IMG/VR virus record: IMGVR_UViG_3300027773_000007
Coordinates: 1-59,908 of that record
DNA from: a virus
DNA: 59,908 bases
Strand: one strand, 5' to 3'
A program made the position numbers and the translations under genes. Positions 21,792 through 30,560 of the stretch are shown piece after piece (positions within the stretch are counted from its first letter, which is position 1; each line of letters opens with the position of its first letter). Below the pieces are notes generated by a model that did not search any database, was not told where the DNA came from, and saw only the letters and a program-made list of their open reading frames with translations.

Positions 21792-22361
21792 ATGCTCGCC
21801 TGGAAAGGCATTGTCGGCAAGGGCTTCACCCCCGACGCTTTCGTCAATTACGTCAATGGCCTGCGCTGGGTAAGTTGGCGCCCGCACCTCGTGGTCTTGC
21901 ACCACACCGGCGCGCCGACATTGGCGCAATGGCGCGCCGGCCCCCCGGCGGCCGAGCGCATACAGAACCTCGTCCACTATTACCGCGACGAACTGCACTG
22001 GTCGGCCGGACCGCATCTGTTCGTCGCGCCGGATCTGATCTGGGTATTTACGCCGCTCACCACCTCCGGCGTCCATTCGCCGAGTTGGAACTTGCTGTCT
22101 TGGGGCGTCGAGATGGTCGGCGACTACGATGTCGAGGACTTCGCGAGCGGCCCCGGCGCGCAGGTGGCGGCGAATACGATTGCGGCGCTCGCCACATTGC
22201 ACGCCGCGCTCGGCCTGAGCCCCTCGACGCTGCGCTTCCATCGCGAGGATCCGCGGACGACGCACCGGGACTGCCCGGGGCTAAAAATCGAGAAAGCCGA
22301 CATCGTCGCGCGCCTCACCGCCGCGCTGGCCGGCGAGCATAATCCGAAAGGAACTCCATGA
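21792..22361 (+). CDS. N-acetylmuramoyl-L-alanine amidase (endolysin), Amidase_2 fold
   Basis: 189 residues. Zinc ligands fit VVLHHTGAP (His) near residue 38 and HREDPRTTHRDCPG near 155-170; the central VEMVGDYDVEDF strand is typical. No signal peptide or separate wall-binding domain, so it needs a holin. It cuts the amide between MurNAc and the stem peptide. It heads the lysis/envelope cassette. Confidence 0.83.
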   Translation: MLAWKGIVGKGFTPDAFVNYVNGLRWVSWRPHLVVLHHTGAPTLAQWRAGPPAAERIQNLVHYYRDELHWSAGPHLFVAPDLIWVFTPLTTSGVHSPSWNLLSWGVEMVGDYDVEDFASGPGAQVAANTIAALATLHAALGLSPSTLRFHREDPRTTHRDCPGLKIEKADIVARLTAALAGEHNPKGTP

Positions 22362-23086
22362 TCGCCGTCGCGGTCATCAACGAATCGACCGCCGTCACCG
22401 ACGCCGACATGCCGGCCGTTGTCGCCGCTCTGCAAAAGCAAGTGAGCAGCGAGTTCGCTGCAGCCTGGGGCATTGACGCCGCGTTGCACTGGATTCCGAA
22501 AGAGATTCAGCCGAACCAAGCGTTCTGGCAGCTCGTCATCCTCGACGACAGCGACCAAGCCGACGCCCTCGGCTATCACGAGACGACCGCCGCCGGCCTG
22601 CCGCTCGGCAAAGTGTTCGCCCGGACCACAATTCAGAGCGGCGGATCGTGGACCGTCACCGCCTCACACGAACTGCTCGAAATGCTGGCCGATCCCGAGA
22701 TCAACCTGACGGTCTTTGTTCAGGACGGCGAGACGACCGGCAAGCTCTACATGTACGAAGTGTGCGACGCGGTCGAAGAGGTCATCTACGACATCGACGG
22801 CGTGCCGGTCAGCGATTTCGTGCTGCCGTCCTATTTCCAACCCGGCACGCCCGGCGCGACGCCGGCGCCGCCGTTCGATCACCTCGGCCAACTCGCCAAG
22901 CCGCTGCCGGCGCTGCTGGAGGGGGGATATATCGGGGTCTTCGATGTCGGCCAGGGCGGCCCGTGGACGCAGTTGACCGACCTGCGCCTGCGCCACCCGC
23001 GCATGGTGCCGGCCGCCGGCAGCCGCCGCCATCGTCGCCTGCTGCCGCGCTCCCGATGGCGCCGCAGCGTGCCGCGCGGCGCGTGA
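22358..23086 (+). CDS. Putative metallopeptidase-like phage protein
   Basis: 242 residues (ATGA overlap). The segment WTVTASHELLEMLADPEINL has a zincin-like HExxE helix, followed by YEVCDAVEEVIYDIDG and VSDFVLPSYF, a pattern seen in some rhizobial phage proteins. The last 30 residues are Arg-rich. Being next to the endolysin suggests a role in lysis or the envelope; the enzymatic call is tentative. Confidence 0.5.
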   Translation: MIAVAVINESTAVTDADMPAVVAALQKQVSSEFAAAWGIDAALHWIPKEIQPNQAFWQLVILDDSDQADALGYHETTAAGLPLGKVFARTTIQSGGSWTVTASHELLEMLADPEINLTVFVQDGETTGKLYMYEVCDAVEEVIYDIDGVPVSDFVLPSYFQPGTPGATPAPPFDHLGQLAKPLPALLEGGYIGVFDVGQGGPWTQLTDLRLRHPRMVPAAGSRRHRRLLPRSRWRRSVPRGA

Positions 23087-23095
23087 GGACAGGCG

Positions 23096-23287
23096 ATGAT
23101 CGCACTGCTGATCTACTTGCTGATCGTCGTCATCGTGATCGCCCTCGTTCTGTGGGTTGTGCGGCAGTTGCCGTTGCCGCCGCCGATCGCACAGGCGGTC
23201 AACATCGCGGTCGTGGTCGTCGCTGTATTGGTTGTGATCCTGATCCTGCTGCAGGTGCCAGGCCTCGTGGATATCCGTTGGCGGTAG
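23096..23287 (+). CDS. Two-span membrane protein, holin candidate
   Basis: 63 residues with two long hydrophobic segments (IYLLIVVIVIALVLWVV and IAVVVVAVLVVILILLQV) separated by a short proline turn. Similar small proteins (Thivi_2564 type) occur beside phage lysis genes. A holin role is plausible from size and place only. Confidence 0.6.
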   Translation: MIALLIYLLIVVIVIALVLWVVRQLPLPPPIAQAVNIAVVVVAVLVVILILLQVPGLVDIRWR

Positions 23288-23295
23288 GCGCCCCA

Positions 23296-23781
23296 TTGAA
23301 CCTGGATCGCGTCGTCCTGCAATTCTCGCTGGGACAAGGCGTCGGCTCGGCCGTCATCCGCTGGTTCGGGCATGACGGGTCGTGGAGTCACGTCGATCTC
23401 GTCTTGCCCGATGGCCGGTTGCTCGGCGCGCGCGCCGACAATCCGGGCGGCTACGGCCGCGGCGTGCAGATCCGCCCGGCCAATTATCAGAGTTTCGCGC
23501 GCCGTCTCGTCGTCGCCGTGCCGACACAAACCGCGGCCGCAGTCTACGGCTATGCGCGCGCGCAAATCGGCAAGGCATACGATCATACCGCCATCGTCGC
23601 CTTTTTCGTCGAGCGCAATTGGCGCGATCCGGACGCCTGGTTCTGTTCGGAATTGGCCGCGGCCGCCCTGATCGAGGGCGGCTTCTGGCCGCGCCCGTGG
23701 GCGCTGCCCTGCCCGGTCAACAAGATCGACCCCGACGATCTGTTGCTGCTGATCTCGCCTTACCTCGAGGTGATCTCGTGA
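23296..23781 (+). CDS. Permuted papain-like (C92/YiiX-type) hydrolase
   Basis: 161 residues from TTG 23296 (a TTG at 23278 is possible). The conserved His is in GSWSHVDLVLPDGR and the conserved Cys in AWFCSELAAAALIEGG, the order His then Cys that marks permuted NlpC/P60 enzymes. Such proteins cut peptides or lipids at the envelope. It lies in the lysis cassette, overlapping the next gene by four bases. Confidence 0.75.
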   Translation: MNLDRVVLQFSLGQGVGSAVIRWFGHDGSWSHVDLVLPDGRLLGARADNPGGYGRGVQIRPANYQSFARRLVVAVPTQTAAAVYGYARAQIGKAYDHTAIVAFFVERNWRDPDAWFCSELAAAALIEGGFWPRPWALPCPVNKIDPDDLLLLISPYLEVIS

Positions 23782-23972
23782 GCCCGACCCTCGCCTTTCT
23801 CTGGGCACGCCTGCGCGAACCCAGCACCTGGGCCGGCTTCGCCGCCTTCTGCGGCGGCCTCGGCGCCTCGCTGATCGGCGCCGGCTTCACCGCCGCCGGC
23901 GCGGCCATCGCCGCGGTCGGCGCCGGTTGCAGTGCCGTCGCGGTGTTTTTGAAGGAAGGCAAAACCGCATGA
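23778..23972 (+). CDS. Small membrane protein, holin-like
   Basis: 64 residues from GTG 23778 (GTGA). Gly/Ala-rich hydrophobic stretch (FAAFCGGLGASLIGAGFTAA, then AAVGAGCSAVAVFL) with a basic end, a common look of phage holins in alphaproteobacteria. It competes with the protein at 23096 for the holin role. Confidence 0.6.
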   Translation: MSPTLAFLWARLREPSTWAGFAAFCGGLGASLIGAGFTAAGAAIAAVGAGCSAVAVFLKEGKTA

Positions 23973-24325
23973 TCCGCCATCTCGTCGCCGCCGCCGCGTT
24001 CGCGGCCCTCGCCGCTTGTGCGCAGCCCGGCCGCCCGGTCGCCGGCATCGCCGCCGCCGACGTCGCCACCGCACAGGCGATCGCCCAGGCCGGCGGCGAC
24101 ACGCAAGGTGCCACCTGCTGGGGTAATCTCGCCCCCGCCGTTCAGGCGTTCCAAAGCGGCCAGCAGATCGGTGCCGCGACGGCACTCGAAGTCTACCGCG
24201 TCGCCGTCATCCAGTCGGAAGGCTCTTGTGCTCCGATCGTGCTCCCGATCGTCGCCAAGCTCGGGCCGCTGCTCGGCATCGGCGGCATGCTCGGCGCGGC
24301 CGGGACGGTTGTCGCGATCCCCTGA
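23969..24325 (+). CDS. Small lipoprotein
   Basis: 118 residues. Signal peptide with a lipobox (AAFAALAACAQP, Cys about 17). The mature part is polar with one Cys pair and a C-terminal Gly-rich hydrophobic stretch. It could be an outer-membrane lysis or exclusion lipoprotein. Overlaps the membrane gene by four bases and ends the cassette before the terminase genes. Confidence 0.65.
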   Translation: MIRHLVAAAAFAALAACAQPGRPVAGIAAADVATAQAIAQAGGDTQGATCWGNLAPAVQAFQSGQQIGAATALEVYRVAVIQSEGSCAPIVLPIVAKLGPLLGIGGMLGAAGTVVAIP

Positions 24326-24334
24326 TCCAAAGCC

Positions 24335-24790
24335 ATGCCTCACCCCGGCGGCCGTCCCTCGTCCTATCGTCCGGAGTATGCCGAGCAAGTGCGCAAGCTC
24401 TGCCTGCTCGGTGCGACCGACGAGGATATTGCTGGCTTTTTCAAGGTCGGCGAAGCGACGGTCCAGCGCTGGAAAGAGCGACATCCGGAGTTTCGAGCCT
24501 CCATCCTAGAAGGCCGTGAGGTCGCCGATGCGAACGTGGCCGAGCGGCTCTACATGCGCGCCCTTGGCTACAGTCACGAGGCGGTCAAGATCTTCATGCC
24601 GGCCGGCGCGGAAGAGCCGGTGTATGCGCCCTATACCGAGCACTACCCGCCCGACACGCAAGCCGCCTCGCTGTGGCTGCGCAACCGCCAGCCGCGACGC
24701 TGGCGGGACAAGCAGGAAGTCGAGCACAGCGGCACTCTGACGCTCGAGCAGTTGGTGGCGCAGAGCCTCGTGCCACCAAAGCAGGATTGA
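24335..24790 (+). CDS. terS: Terminase small subunit
   Basis: 151 residues. The N-terminal HTH (VRKLCLLGATDEDIAGFFKV, then GEATVQRWKERHPEF) recognises the packaging site. The later AERLYMRALGYSHEAVKIF and ASLWLRNRQPRRWRDK are typical of DNA-binding small subunits. The stop overlaps the large-subunit start (TGATG). Confidence 0.85.
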   Translation: MPHPGGRPSSYRPEYAEQVRKLCLLGATDEDIAGFFKVGEATVQRWKERHPEFRASILEGREVADANVAERLYMRALGYSHEAVKIFMPAGAEEPVYAPYTEHYPPDTQAASLWLRNRQPRRWRDKQEVEHSGTLTLEQLVAQSLVPPKQD

Positions 24791-26232
24791 TGGCCGCCGC
24801 CGAGGCCTTGCGCCGCTGGCGCGAGCGACCTGATTTGTTCGTGCGCGAGGTGTTCGGCGCCACGCCCGATCCGTGGCAGGACGAAGTCCTGCGCGCGTTC
24901 CCGGCCTCGCCGCGCCTCGCGATGAAGGCGAGTAAGGGGCCCGGGAAATCGACGGTCCTCGCGTGGATCGGCTGGAATTTTCTGCTGACCCGGCCGCATC
25001 CGAAGATCGCCGCAACCTCGATCAGCCGCGACAACCTGCGTGATTGCCTGTGGGCCGAGCTCGCCAAATGGCGCGCCAAAAGCCCGTTGTTGCAGGCCGC
25101 GTTCGAGTGGACGAAAGAGCGCATCTTCGCCAAGGACCATCCGGAAACCTGGTGGATGTCGGCGCGCGCCTGGTCGCAATCCGCCGACCCCCAGCAACAG
25201 GCCGATACGCTCGCCGGACTGCACGCCGATTACACGCTGTTTCTGCTTGACGAGACCGGCGGCATTCCCGACGCGGTGATGGCCGCGGCGGAAGCGGCGC
25301 TCGCCACCGGCATCGAATGCCACATCGTGCAGGCCGGCAACCCGACGCGGCTCGAGGGGCCGCTCTATCGGGCCTGCACCAGCGAGCGGGCGCTGTGGCA
25401 TGTCGTCGAGATCTCGGGCGACCCGGACGACCCGAACCGCGCCAGCCGCGTCGACATCGAATGGGCGCGGCAGCAGATCCAGAAATACGGGCGCGACAAC
25501 CCATTCGTCATGGTGAACGTCCTCGGCAAGTTCCCGCCGGGGTCGCTGAACACGCTGATCGGTCCCGATGCGATCGCCGAAGCCATGCGCCGCCGCCATC
25601 ATCCGACCGCAGCGCAGCACGAGGCGCGCATCCTCGGCGTCGACGTCGGCCGCTTCGGCGACGACGCCTCGGTGATTTTCCCGCGCCAAGGCATCATCGC
25701 CTTCGAGCCGAAGGTATATCGTAATCTCGACAGTATGCAGGGCGCCGGCGCGGTCGCGCGCAAATGGGCCGATTGGGAGGCCGACGCCTGCTTTGTCGAC
25801 GAGACCGGCGGCTACGGCGCGGGCTGGGTCGATGCGCTGCGCCGGCTGAAGCGCGATCCGATCGGCGTGCAGTTCTCGGCCAGGCCGGCCGATCCGCGCT
25901 ACTACAACAAGCGCGCCGAGATGTATTTTCTGCTGGTCGAATGGATCGGCCGCGGCGGCCAGTTGCCGGAATGCCCGGAGCTGACGCAGGCGCTGACGCA
26001 GACGACCTATTCGTTTCGCGGCGATCGATTGCTGCTCGAAGACAAAGAGCAACTCAAAGAGCGCCTCGGCTTCTCGCCGGATCACGCCGACGCGCTGGCG
26101 CTGACCTTCGCCGCGCCGGTGACGCCGCGCCCGAAATGGCAGCCGCCGCGCCCGCGCCAGCCGCAGGACTACGACCCGTTCGCCGACCTGTGGAAGCTGC
26201 CAGACGCGGGAAGGCCGCAGATGAGGTATTGA
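24790..26232 (+). CDS. terL: Terminase large subunit
   Basis: 480 residues from ATG 24790. Walker A KASKGPGKST (46-55), Walker B LFLLDETGG (DE at 154-155), coupling motif around QAGNPT. The RNaseH-like nuclease shows GVDVGRFGDDAS, FVDETGGYG and DHADALALTF. It packages DNA into proheads. An upstream in-frame start at 24673 would overlap the small-subunit gene and is rejected. Confidence 0.95.
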   Translation: MAAAEALRRWRERPDLFVREVFGATPDPWQDEVLRAFPASPRLAMKASKGPGKSTVLAWIGWNFLLTRPHPKIAATSISRDNLRDCLWAELAKWRAKSPLLQAAFEWTKERIFAKDHPETWWMSARAWSQSADPQQQADTLAGLHADYTLFLLDETGGIPDAVMAAAEAALATGIECHIVQAGNPTRLEGPLYRACTSERALWHVVEISGDPDDPNRASRVDIEWARQQIQKYGRDNPFVMVNVLGKFPPGSLNTLIGPDAIAEAMRRRHHPTAAQHEARILGVDVGRFGDDASVIFPRQGIIAFEPKVYRNLDSMQGAGAVARKWADWEADACFVDETGGYGAGWVDALRRLKRDPIGVQFSARPADPRYYNKRAEMYFLLVEWIGRGGQLPECPELTQALTQTTYSFRGDRLLLEDKEQLKERLGFSPDHADALALTFAAPVTPRPKWQPPRPRQPQDYDPFADLWKLPDAGRPQMRY

Positions 26233-26235
26233 GCA

Positions 26236-26481
26236 ATGGGCCTTTTTGGCGGACCCAAGCTGCCCCCGCCCCCACCTCCCCCGCCTCCGCCACCCGCGCC
26301 GCCGACGATCGCCAATCCGGCGATGCAGCAGGGCATCCAGTCGGCCGAGGAGGCGGCGCTCAGCGGCGCCGGCTTTGCCAACACGATGCTGACCGGACCG
26401 CAGGGCGCGCCCGGCGCACGCGTGGCGCGGCCCGCGCTCAAGAACCCGGCCGGCCCGACGCGCTCGCTCTTGGGCGGCTGA
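26236..26481 (+). CDS. Polyproline small structural-region protein
   Basis: 81 residues with an uninterrupted run of eleven prolines (residues 10-20), then AAPPTIANPAMQQGIQSAE and ending RSLLGG. Such proteins precede the portal gene in many podophages; role unknown. The proline run would need elongation factor P. Confidence 0.65.
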   Translation: MGLFGGPKLPPPPPPPPPPPAPPTIANPAMQQGIQSAEEAALSGAGFANTMLTGPQGAPGARVARPALKNPAGPTRSLLGG

Positions 26482-26490
26482 CGGGGTTAC

Positions 26491-28329
26491 ATGCAAAGCA
26501 CTCGTGCTGCCGGGGTCCCCGCGCGCTCAGTGAGCGCGCCGAGTGGGGCGCGCGTGCATTATGAGCGCGGTGGCCCGACCCTGCTGGCGGCCGAGCCGGC
26601 ATTGGCGCCGCGCGCGCGTGCGCAGCGGCCTGATCCGGCCTGGGCCGATCTGTCGGCGCATCTCGAAACCCGCCTCGCCAGCCTGCGTTCGTGGCGCAAT
26701 TCGTGGTGGGAGCATTGGGCGTTGCTGGCGCGCTACATCCTGCCGCGCCGATATCATTTTATCATCGCCCCCAATACGATGAACCGCGGTTTCGCGATCA
26801 ACCGCGACATCGTCGATACCACCGGCACGCTGGCGATGCGGGTATGCGCCGCAGGGCTGATGAGCGGCCTCACGAGCCCGAACCGCCGCTGGTTCCGGCT
26901 GACCCCGGCGATCCCGAACTACCCGCTCGACCGCGCCGGGCAGCTCTGGTTCGAGGAGATCGAGGAGCGGCTGCGCTTCGTCCAGGCCGAAAGCAATTTC
27001 TACGACAGTCTCGCGCAGATGTACGAGGACCTCGTCGTGTTCGGCACCGCGCCGGTCATCGACTACGAGGACGAGGAAGACATTCTGCGCTGCTACAATC
27101 CGTGCGCCGGCGAGTATTTCCTCGCCGCGGGCTTCCAGTTCCGCGAGGAGAGCTTCTATCGCGAGTTCACGCTGACGACGGCGCAGATCGTCGAAATGTT
27201 CGGCCTCGAAAACTGCGGCCCGGACATCCAGGCGCTGTGGGAGACCAAGGGCGGCGCGCTCGACCAGGAGCGCATCGTCGCGCACGCGATCGAGCCGAAT
27301 TTCCCGGTGCGCGCCAAGGGCGGCGGCTCGTCGCAAGCCCTGCGCGGCGAGTGGACCTATCGCGAGGCCTATTGGCTGCGCGGCGATCCCGGCATCCGGC
27401 CGCTGAGCCTGCGCGGTTTTCACGAGCAGCCGTTTGTGGCACCGCGCTGGTCGACCGTGTCGAACGATCCCTACGGCCGCTCGCCCGGCATGGACGCGCT
27501 GCCCGACATCATGCAGCTGCAGCTCGAGACCCGGCGCAAGGCCGAGGCGATCGAGAAGCAGGTACGGCCGCCGCTGCTCGCCGATGCGAGCCTGCGCAAC
27601 GAGCCGGCTTCGAGCCTGCCCGGCAACATCACCTACGTCCCGACATTGACCCCGCAGACCGGCATGCGGCCGGTGTTCGAGGTGCAGCCCAACATCGCGG
27701 GCATGGTCGAAGACATCAAGGAGATCCAGCAGCGCATTCGCGGTGCCTTCTACAACGACGTGTTCATGATGATCTCGCAGCTCGACACGGTGCGCACCGC
27801 GACCGAGATCGACGCGCGGCGCGAAGAGAAGCTGACGCAGTTGGGGCCCGTCGTCGAGCGCCTGCAGAACGAGTGTCTCTCCCCGCGCATTCGTCGGCAT
27901 CTCGCGATCATGCAGCGGCGCGGTCTGTTGCCGCCGCCGCCGCCGTCACTGCGCGGCGTCCCGGTGCAGATCGAATACGTGTCGATGCTGGCGATGGCGC
28001 AGCGCGCCGCCGAGACCGCCGCGATCGAGCGCACTCTGGCATTGGCCGGCAATCTCTACGCCGCCCATCCCGAGGTCATGGACAATTTCGACATCGACGC
28101 GGTGATCCGCCTCTACGGCGATGATCTCAGCGTGCCGGCCAAGATCTTCGTCGCCCGAGAGCAGATGCAGCGGGTGCGCCAGCAGCGGGCGCAGCAGCAG
28201 CAGGCCGCGGCCGCGGCGCAGACCGCGATGGCCGCCACCGTTGCGGCCAAGAACCTCGGGACGACGCCGGTCGGCGGCCAGAACGCTCTCGGCGCACTGA
28301 TCGGCAACGCACCGCAAGGCAATGCGTAA
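26491..28329 (+). CDS. Portal (head-tail connector) protein
   Basis: 612 residues of the T7-like head-tail connecting family: WWEHWALLARYILPRRYHF, then GLMSGLTSPNRRWFRL, YDSLAQMYEDLVVFGTAP, and YGRSPGMDALPDIMQLQLE. The last about 80 residues are Gln/Ala-rich coiled coil. Residues 8-22 (GVPARSVSAPSGARV) lie over a perfect palindrome (26521-26539), so the N-terminal extension is probably repeat-derived and the core begins near residue 50. Confidence 0.92.
   Translation: MQSTRAAGVPARSVSAPSGARVHYERGGPTLLAAEPALAPRARAQRPDPAWADLSAHLETRLASLRSWRNSWWEHWALLARYILPRRYHFIIAPNTMNRGFAINRDIVDTTGTLAMRVCAAGLMSGLTSPNRRWFRLTPAIPNYPLDRAGQLWFEEIEERLRFVQAESNFYDSLAQMYEDLVVFGTAPVIDYEDEEDILRCYNPCAGEYFLAAGFQFREESFYREFTLTTAQIVEMFGLENCGPDIQALWETKGGALDQERIVAHAIEPNFPVRAKGGGSSQALRGEWTYREAYWLRGDPGIRPLSLRGFHEQPFVAPRWSTVSNDPYGRSPGMDALPDIMQLQLETRRKAEAIEKQVRPPLLADASLRNEPASSLPGNITYVPTLTPQTGMRPVFEVQPNIAGMVEDIKEIQQRIRGAFYNDVFMMISQLDTVRTATEIDARREEKLTQLGPVVERLQNECLSPRIRRHLAIMQRRGLLPPPPPSLRGVPVQIEYVSMLAMAQRAAETAAIERTLALAGNLYAAHPEVMDNFDIDAVIRLYGDDLSVPAKIFVAREQMQRVRQQRAQQQQAAAAAQTAMAATVAAKNLGTTPVGGQNALGALIGNAPQGNA
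26521..26539. repeat. Palindrome in the portal N-terminal extension
   Basis: GCGCGCTCA and TGAGCGCGC flank one base: a perfect 9-base inverted repeat. The preceding GGGGTCCCC matches the flank of the palindromic family at 6491-6508, 11342-11349 and 12776-12784. Confidence 0.7.
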
Positions 28330-28745
28330 TGCTGACCGAGCGCGAGGTGCTGGCGCGGCTGATCGAGGATCACCGCCACGCCGCCGAGTGCGCGCGCCGC
28401 CTCGCCCTGGCGTCGAGCCTGACCGCGACCTATGGCTCCGAGCTGCGCGCCCTTGGCGCGATCAACAAGCGCCTCGAAGGCGGCTGCCGGCAGATGGCGG
28501 TGCTGCTGCGCGGCGATGCCCGCTGGCTCGTGCAGGCGCGCGCCTACGGCGCGGTGCAGCGCCGCGCCGAGGATCTGGCGCGGGCGCGCCTTGTCGCGCC
28601 GATCGTGGCGCCCGGCGCCGTGCCGATCCCGCAGCGCTGGCGGCGCCTCGCCGAGGTCTATGCCGCGCTCGGCGACAAGGTGCAACACCTCGCCGAGCGC
28701 AAGACCGGCACGCCCGGCACGCTGATCCTGCCGAGGTCGGCATGA
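28329..28745 (+). CDS. Hypothetical protein between portal and glycosyltransferase
   Basis: 138 residues, Arg/Ala-rich and helical (VLARLIEDHRHAAECARRLA). It starts at the last base of the portal stop and overlaps the next gene by four bases. Not recognised. Confidence 0.55.
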   Translation: MLTEREVLARLIEDHRHAAECARRLALASSLTATYGSELRALGAINKRLEGGCRQMAVLLRGDARWLVQARAYGAVQRRAEDLARARLVAPIVAPGAVPIPQRWRRLAEVYAALGDKVQHLAERKTGTPGTLILPRSA

Positions 28746-29347
28746 GCGAGCGTCCGCGCGTCGCTGTGTGTATCCCTTCGGGCACGATGGTGCACGCCGA
28801 TTTCGCGATCGCGCTGTCGGCGCTCGTCGCCCACAGTATGGGCACGACGCAGATCGGCGTGTGGAATCGCAAAGGGACGCTTGTCGAGGAGGCCCGCAAT
28901 CTTCTTGTCGAAGAGGCGATGGCGTGGCGGCCGGACTGGCTGTTGTGGCTCGACACCGACCACCGCTTCCCGCCCGAAGCGCTGCTGCGGCTATTGGGGC
29001 ACGACACGGACATTGCGGCGGCGACCTATCGCGGGCGCTGGCCGCCCTTTCCGGTCGCCGGCAGCTTTCTCGATCCGACGCACGACCTCGCGGCCGGCGG
29101 TCTCGTCGAGGCCGAATGGTTACCGGCCGGGCTGATGCTGGTCCGGGCCGCCGTCTACCGCGCCTTCCCGCGCCCGTGGTATCGCAATAGTTACGATGCG
29201 GCCGGCGCGATCACCGGCGAGGACGTCAACTTCTGCCGCGCCGCCCGCGCCGCCGGGGCTTCGGTGTGGTGCGATCTCGACCTGTCGCGCGACGTGCTGC
29301 ATCTCGGCGAACTCGCCGTGCCGTTTCTGCGCGCCCCCGGGGCATAG
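28742..29347 (+). CDS. GT-A-type glycosyltransferase-like protein
   Basis: 201 residues. RPRVAVCIPSGTMVHADFAI at the N-terminus, the DxD-like WLLWLDTDHRFPPEALLRLL, and AITGEDVNFCRAARAAG near the end match phage GT-A proteins (GT2-like). It may glycosylate DNA, capsid or host surface; its place between portal and scaffold genes suggests a virion or late role. Confidence 0.72.
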   Translation: MSERPRVAVCIPSGTMVHADFAIALSALVAHSMGTTQIGVWNRKGTLVEEARNLLVEEAMAWRPDWLLWLDTDHRFPPEALLRLLGHDTDIAAATYRGRWPPFPVAGSFLDPTHDLAAGGLVEAEWLPAGLMLVRAAVYRAFPRPWYRNSYDAAGAITGEDVNFCRAARAAGASVWCDLDLSRDVLHLGELAVPFLRAPGA

Positions 29348-29350
29348 GCG

Positions 29351-29710
29351 ATGGCAGACGATCCGATCGCCCCGGAAGAGGGCGCCCAACCCGAAGCCGC
29401 CTATGACCCGAACGATCCCAAGCAGGTGCGCGAGCGCCGCAAGAACGCGAAGCTGCGCGAGAAGCGGCGGCAGGAATTCCTCGCCCGCATGCTCGTCGAC
29501 CCGGGCGGCCGGGACTGGCTCTACGGCGTCCTCAACGAGCTGTGCCACGTGTGGGATCCGCGTTTCGGCGTCGCGCCCAGCGGCCACGAGCAGCAGAGCG
29601 CGACCTTTTTCCATCTCGGCCAGCGCGAGGTGGGGTTGCAGATCCTGCGCACGCTGTTGCGCGACCATCCGAATCTGACGGCAACGATGATCTCCGAGCA
29701 TGCCACCTGA
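29351..29710 (+). CDS. Bbp19-like phage protein
   Basis: 119 residues. FLARMLVDPGGRDWLYGVLN, then SATFFHLGQREVGLQILRTL match the Bbp19 family (Bordetella phage BPP-1), found near capsid genes of podophages; function unknown. The 3' end overlaps the scaffold gene by 11 bases. Confidence 0.75.
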   Translation: MADDPIAPEEGAQPEAAYDPNDPKQVRERRKNAKLREKRRQEFLARMLVDPGGRDWLYGVLNELCHVWDPRFGVAPSGHEQQSATFFHLGQREVGLQILRTLLRDHPNLTATMISEHAT

Positions 29711-30557
29711 CGCCCCGGCGGCAGTGCCTGCCGCGCCCGCCCCTTTGACAAGCTCAGGACCGGCCGCTTCGACAGAGGCGGCCGTTTCTGTTCCCGCGGC
29801 ATCCGAGACCGCGTCGGCGCCTGCCGCGCTCGCTGCTGACACTGGCGCCCCCACATCCGAACCCGCCGCATCGACAGCGCCGGATGGCGGCGCGGCCGCC
29901 CCTGCAGAACCTTCCCCGGTGCCAGAACCGGGAACCGTCCCCGACGGCAAGCCGTCGATGCTCGGCGGCGAGGCCGAGAAGCCGAAGCCGCAAGAGGGCG
30001 AGCCGCAGCCCGATCCTTCGACTGCCGCTCAGGAGCCGCCGGAGCCGGCGAAGCTCACCTATGAGCCGTTCAAGCTGCCCGACGACGTCGGCGCGCCCGA
30101 CGACGAGCGCATGACCGCCTTCACCGATCTGATCGGCGAGGCCGGGCTGACGCAGGAGCAGGGCCAGAAGTTGATCGACCTCTACGCCGACGAGGTCCGG
30201 CATTTTCACGAGCAGATGGCGGCCGAGCAGCACCGCGTCTTCGGCGAGACCCGCGCCGCCTGGCGCAAGGCGGTGACGGAGGACCGCGAGATCGGCGGCA
30301 ACCGGCTCAACACCACGCTCGCCGCGGTGCGCGCGCTGCGCGACCGGTTCGCGACCGACGACGCGCATCTCAAGGAATTCGCCCGCGTCCTCGACTTCAC
30401 CGGCGCCGGCGATCATCCGGCGGTCATCCGCTGGTTCGCCAATGCGGCCAAGGGGCTGGCGCAGCTCCACCGCGAGCCGGGACCGGTCCCGGCTTCACAA
30501 CCCGCGCCGGCGCGGAATCGCTATGAACGCCGGTATTCCACAACCCAAGGGAGTTAG
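29700..30557 (+). CDS. Scaffolding (capsid assembly) protein
   Basis: 285 residues. The first about 110 are disordered Pro/Ala-rich and include a dispersed repeat (CCCTTTGACAAGCTCAGGAC, 29741-29760). Then comes a helical core (LPDDVGAPDDERMTAFTDLI, GLTQEQGQKLIDLYADEVR) and a basic C-terminus (RNRYERRYSTTQGS), as in phage scaffold proteins. It lies directly before the major capsid gene. Confidence 0.78.
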   Translation: MPPDAPAAVPAAPAPLTSSGPAASTEAAVSVPAASETASAPAALAADTGAPTSEPAASTAPDGGAAAPAEPSPVPEPGTVPDGKPSMLGGEAEKPKPQEGEPQPDPSTAAQEPPEPAKLTYEPFKLPDDVGAPDDERMTAFTDLIGEAGLTQEQGQKLIDLYADEVRHFHEQMAAEQHRVFGETRAAWRKAVTEDREIGGNRLNTTLAAVRALRDRFATDDAHLKEFARVLDFTGAGDHPAVIRWFANAAKGLAQLHREPGPVPASQPAPARNRYERRYSTTQGS

Positions 30558-30560
30558 GCC

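Noticed and set aside
24643-26496. 617-codon minus-strand frame opposite the terminase
   Set aside because: The plus strand encodes an unmistakable large terminase; the antisense frame is open only through codon bias.
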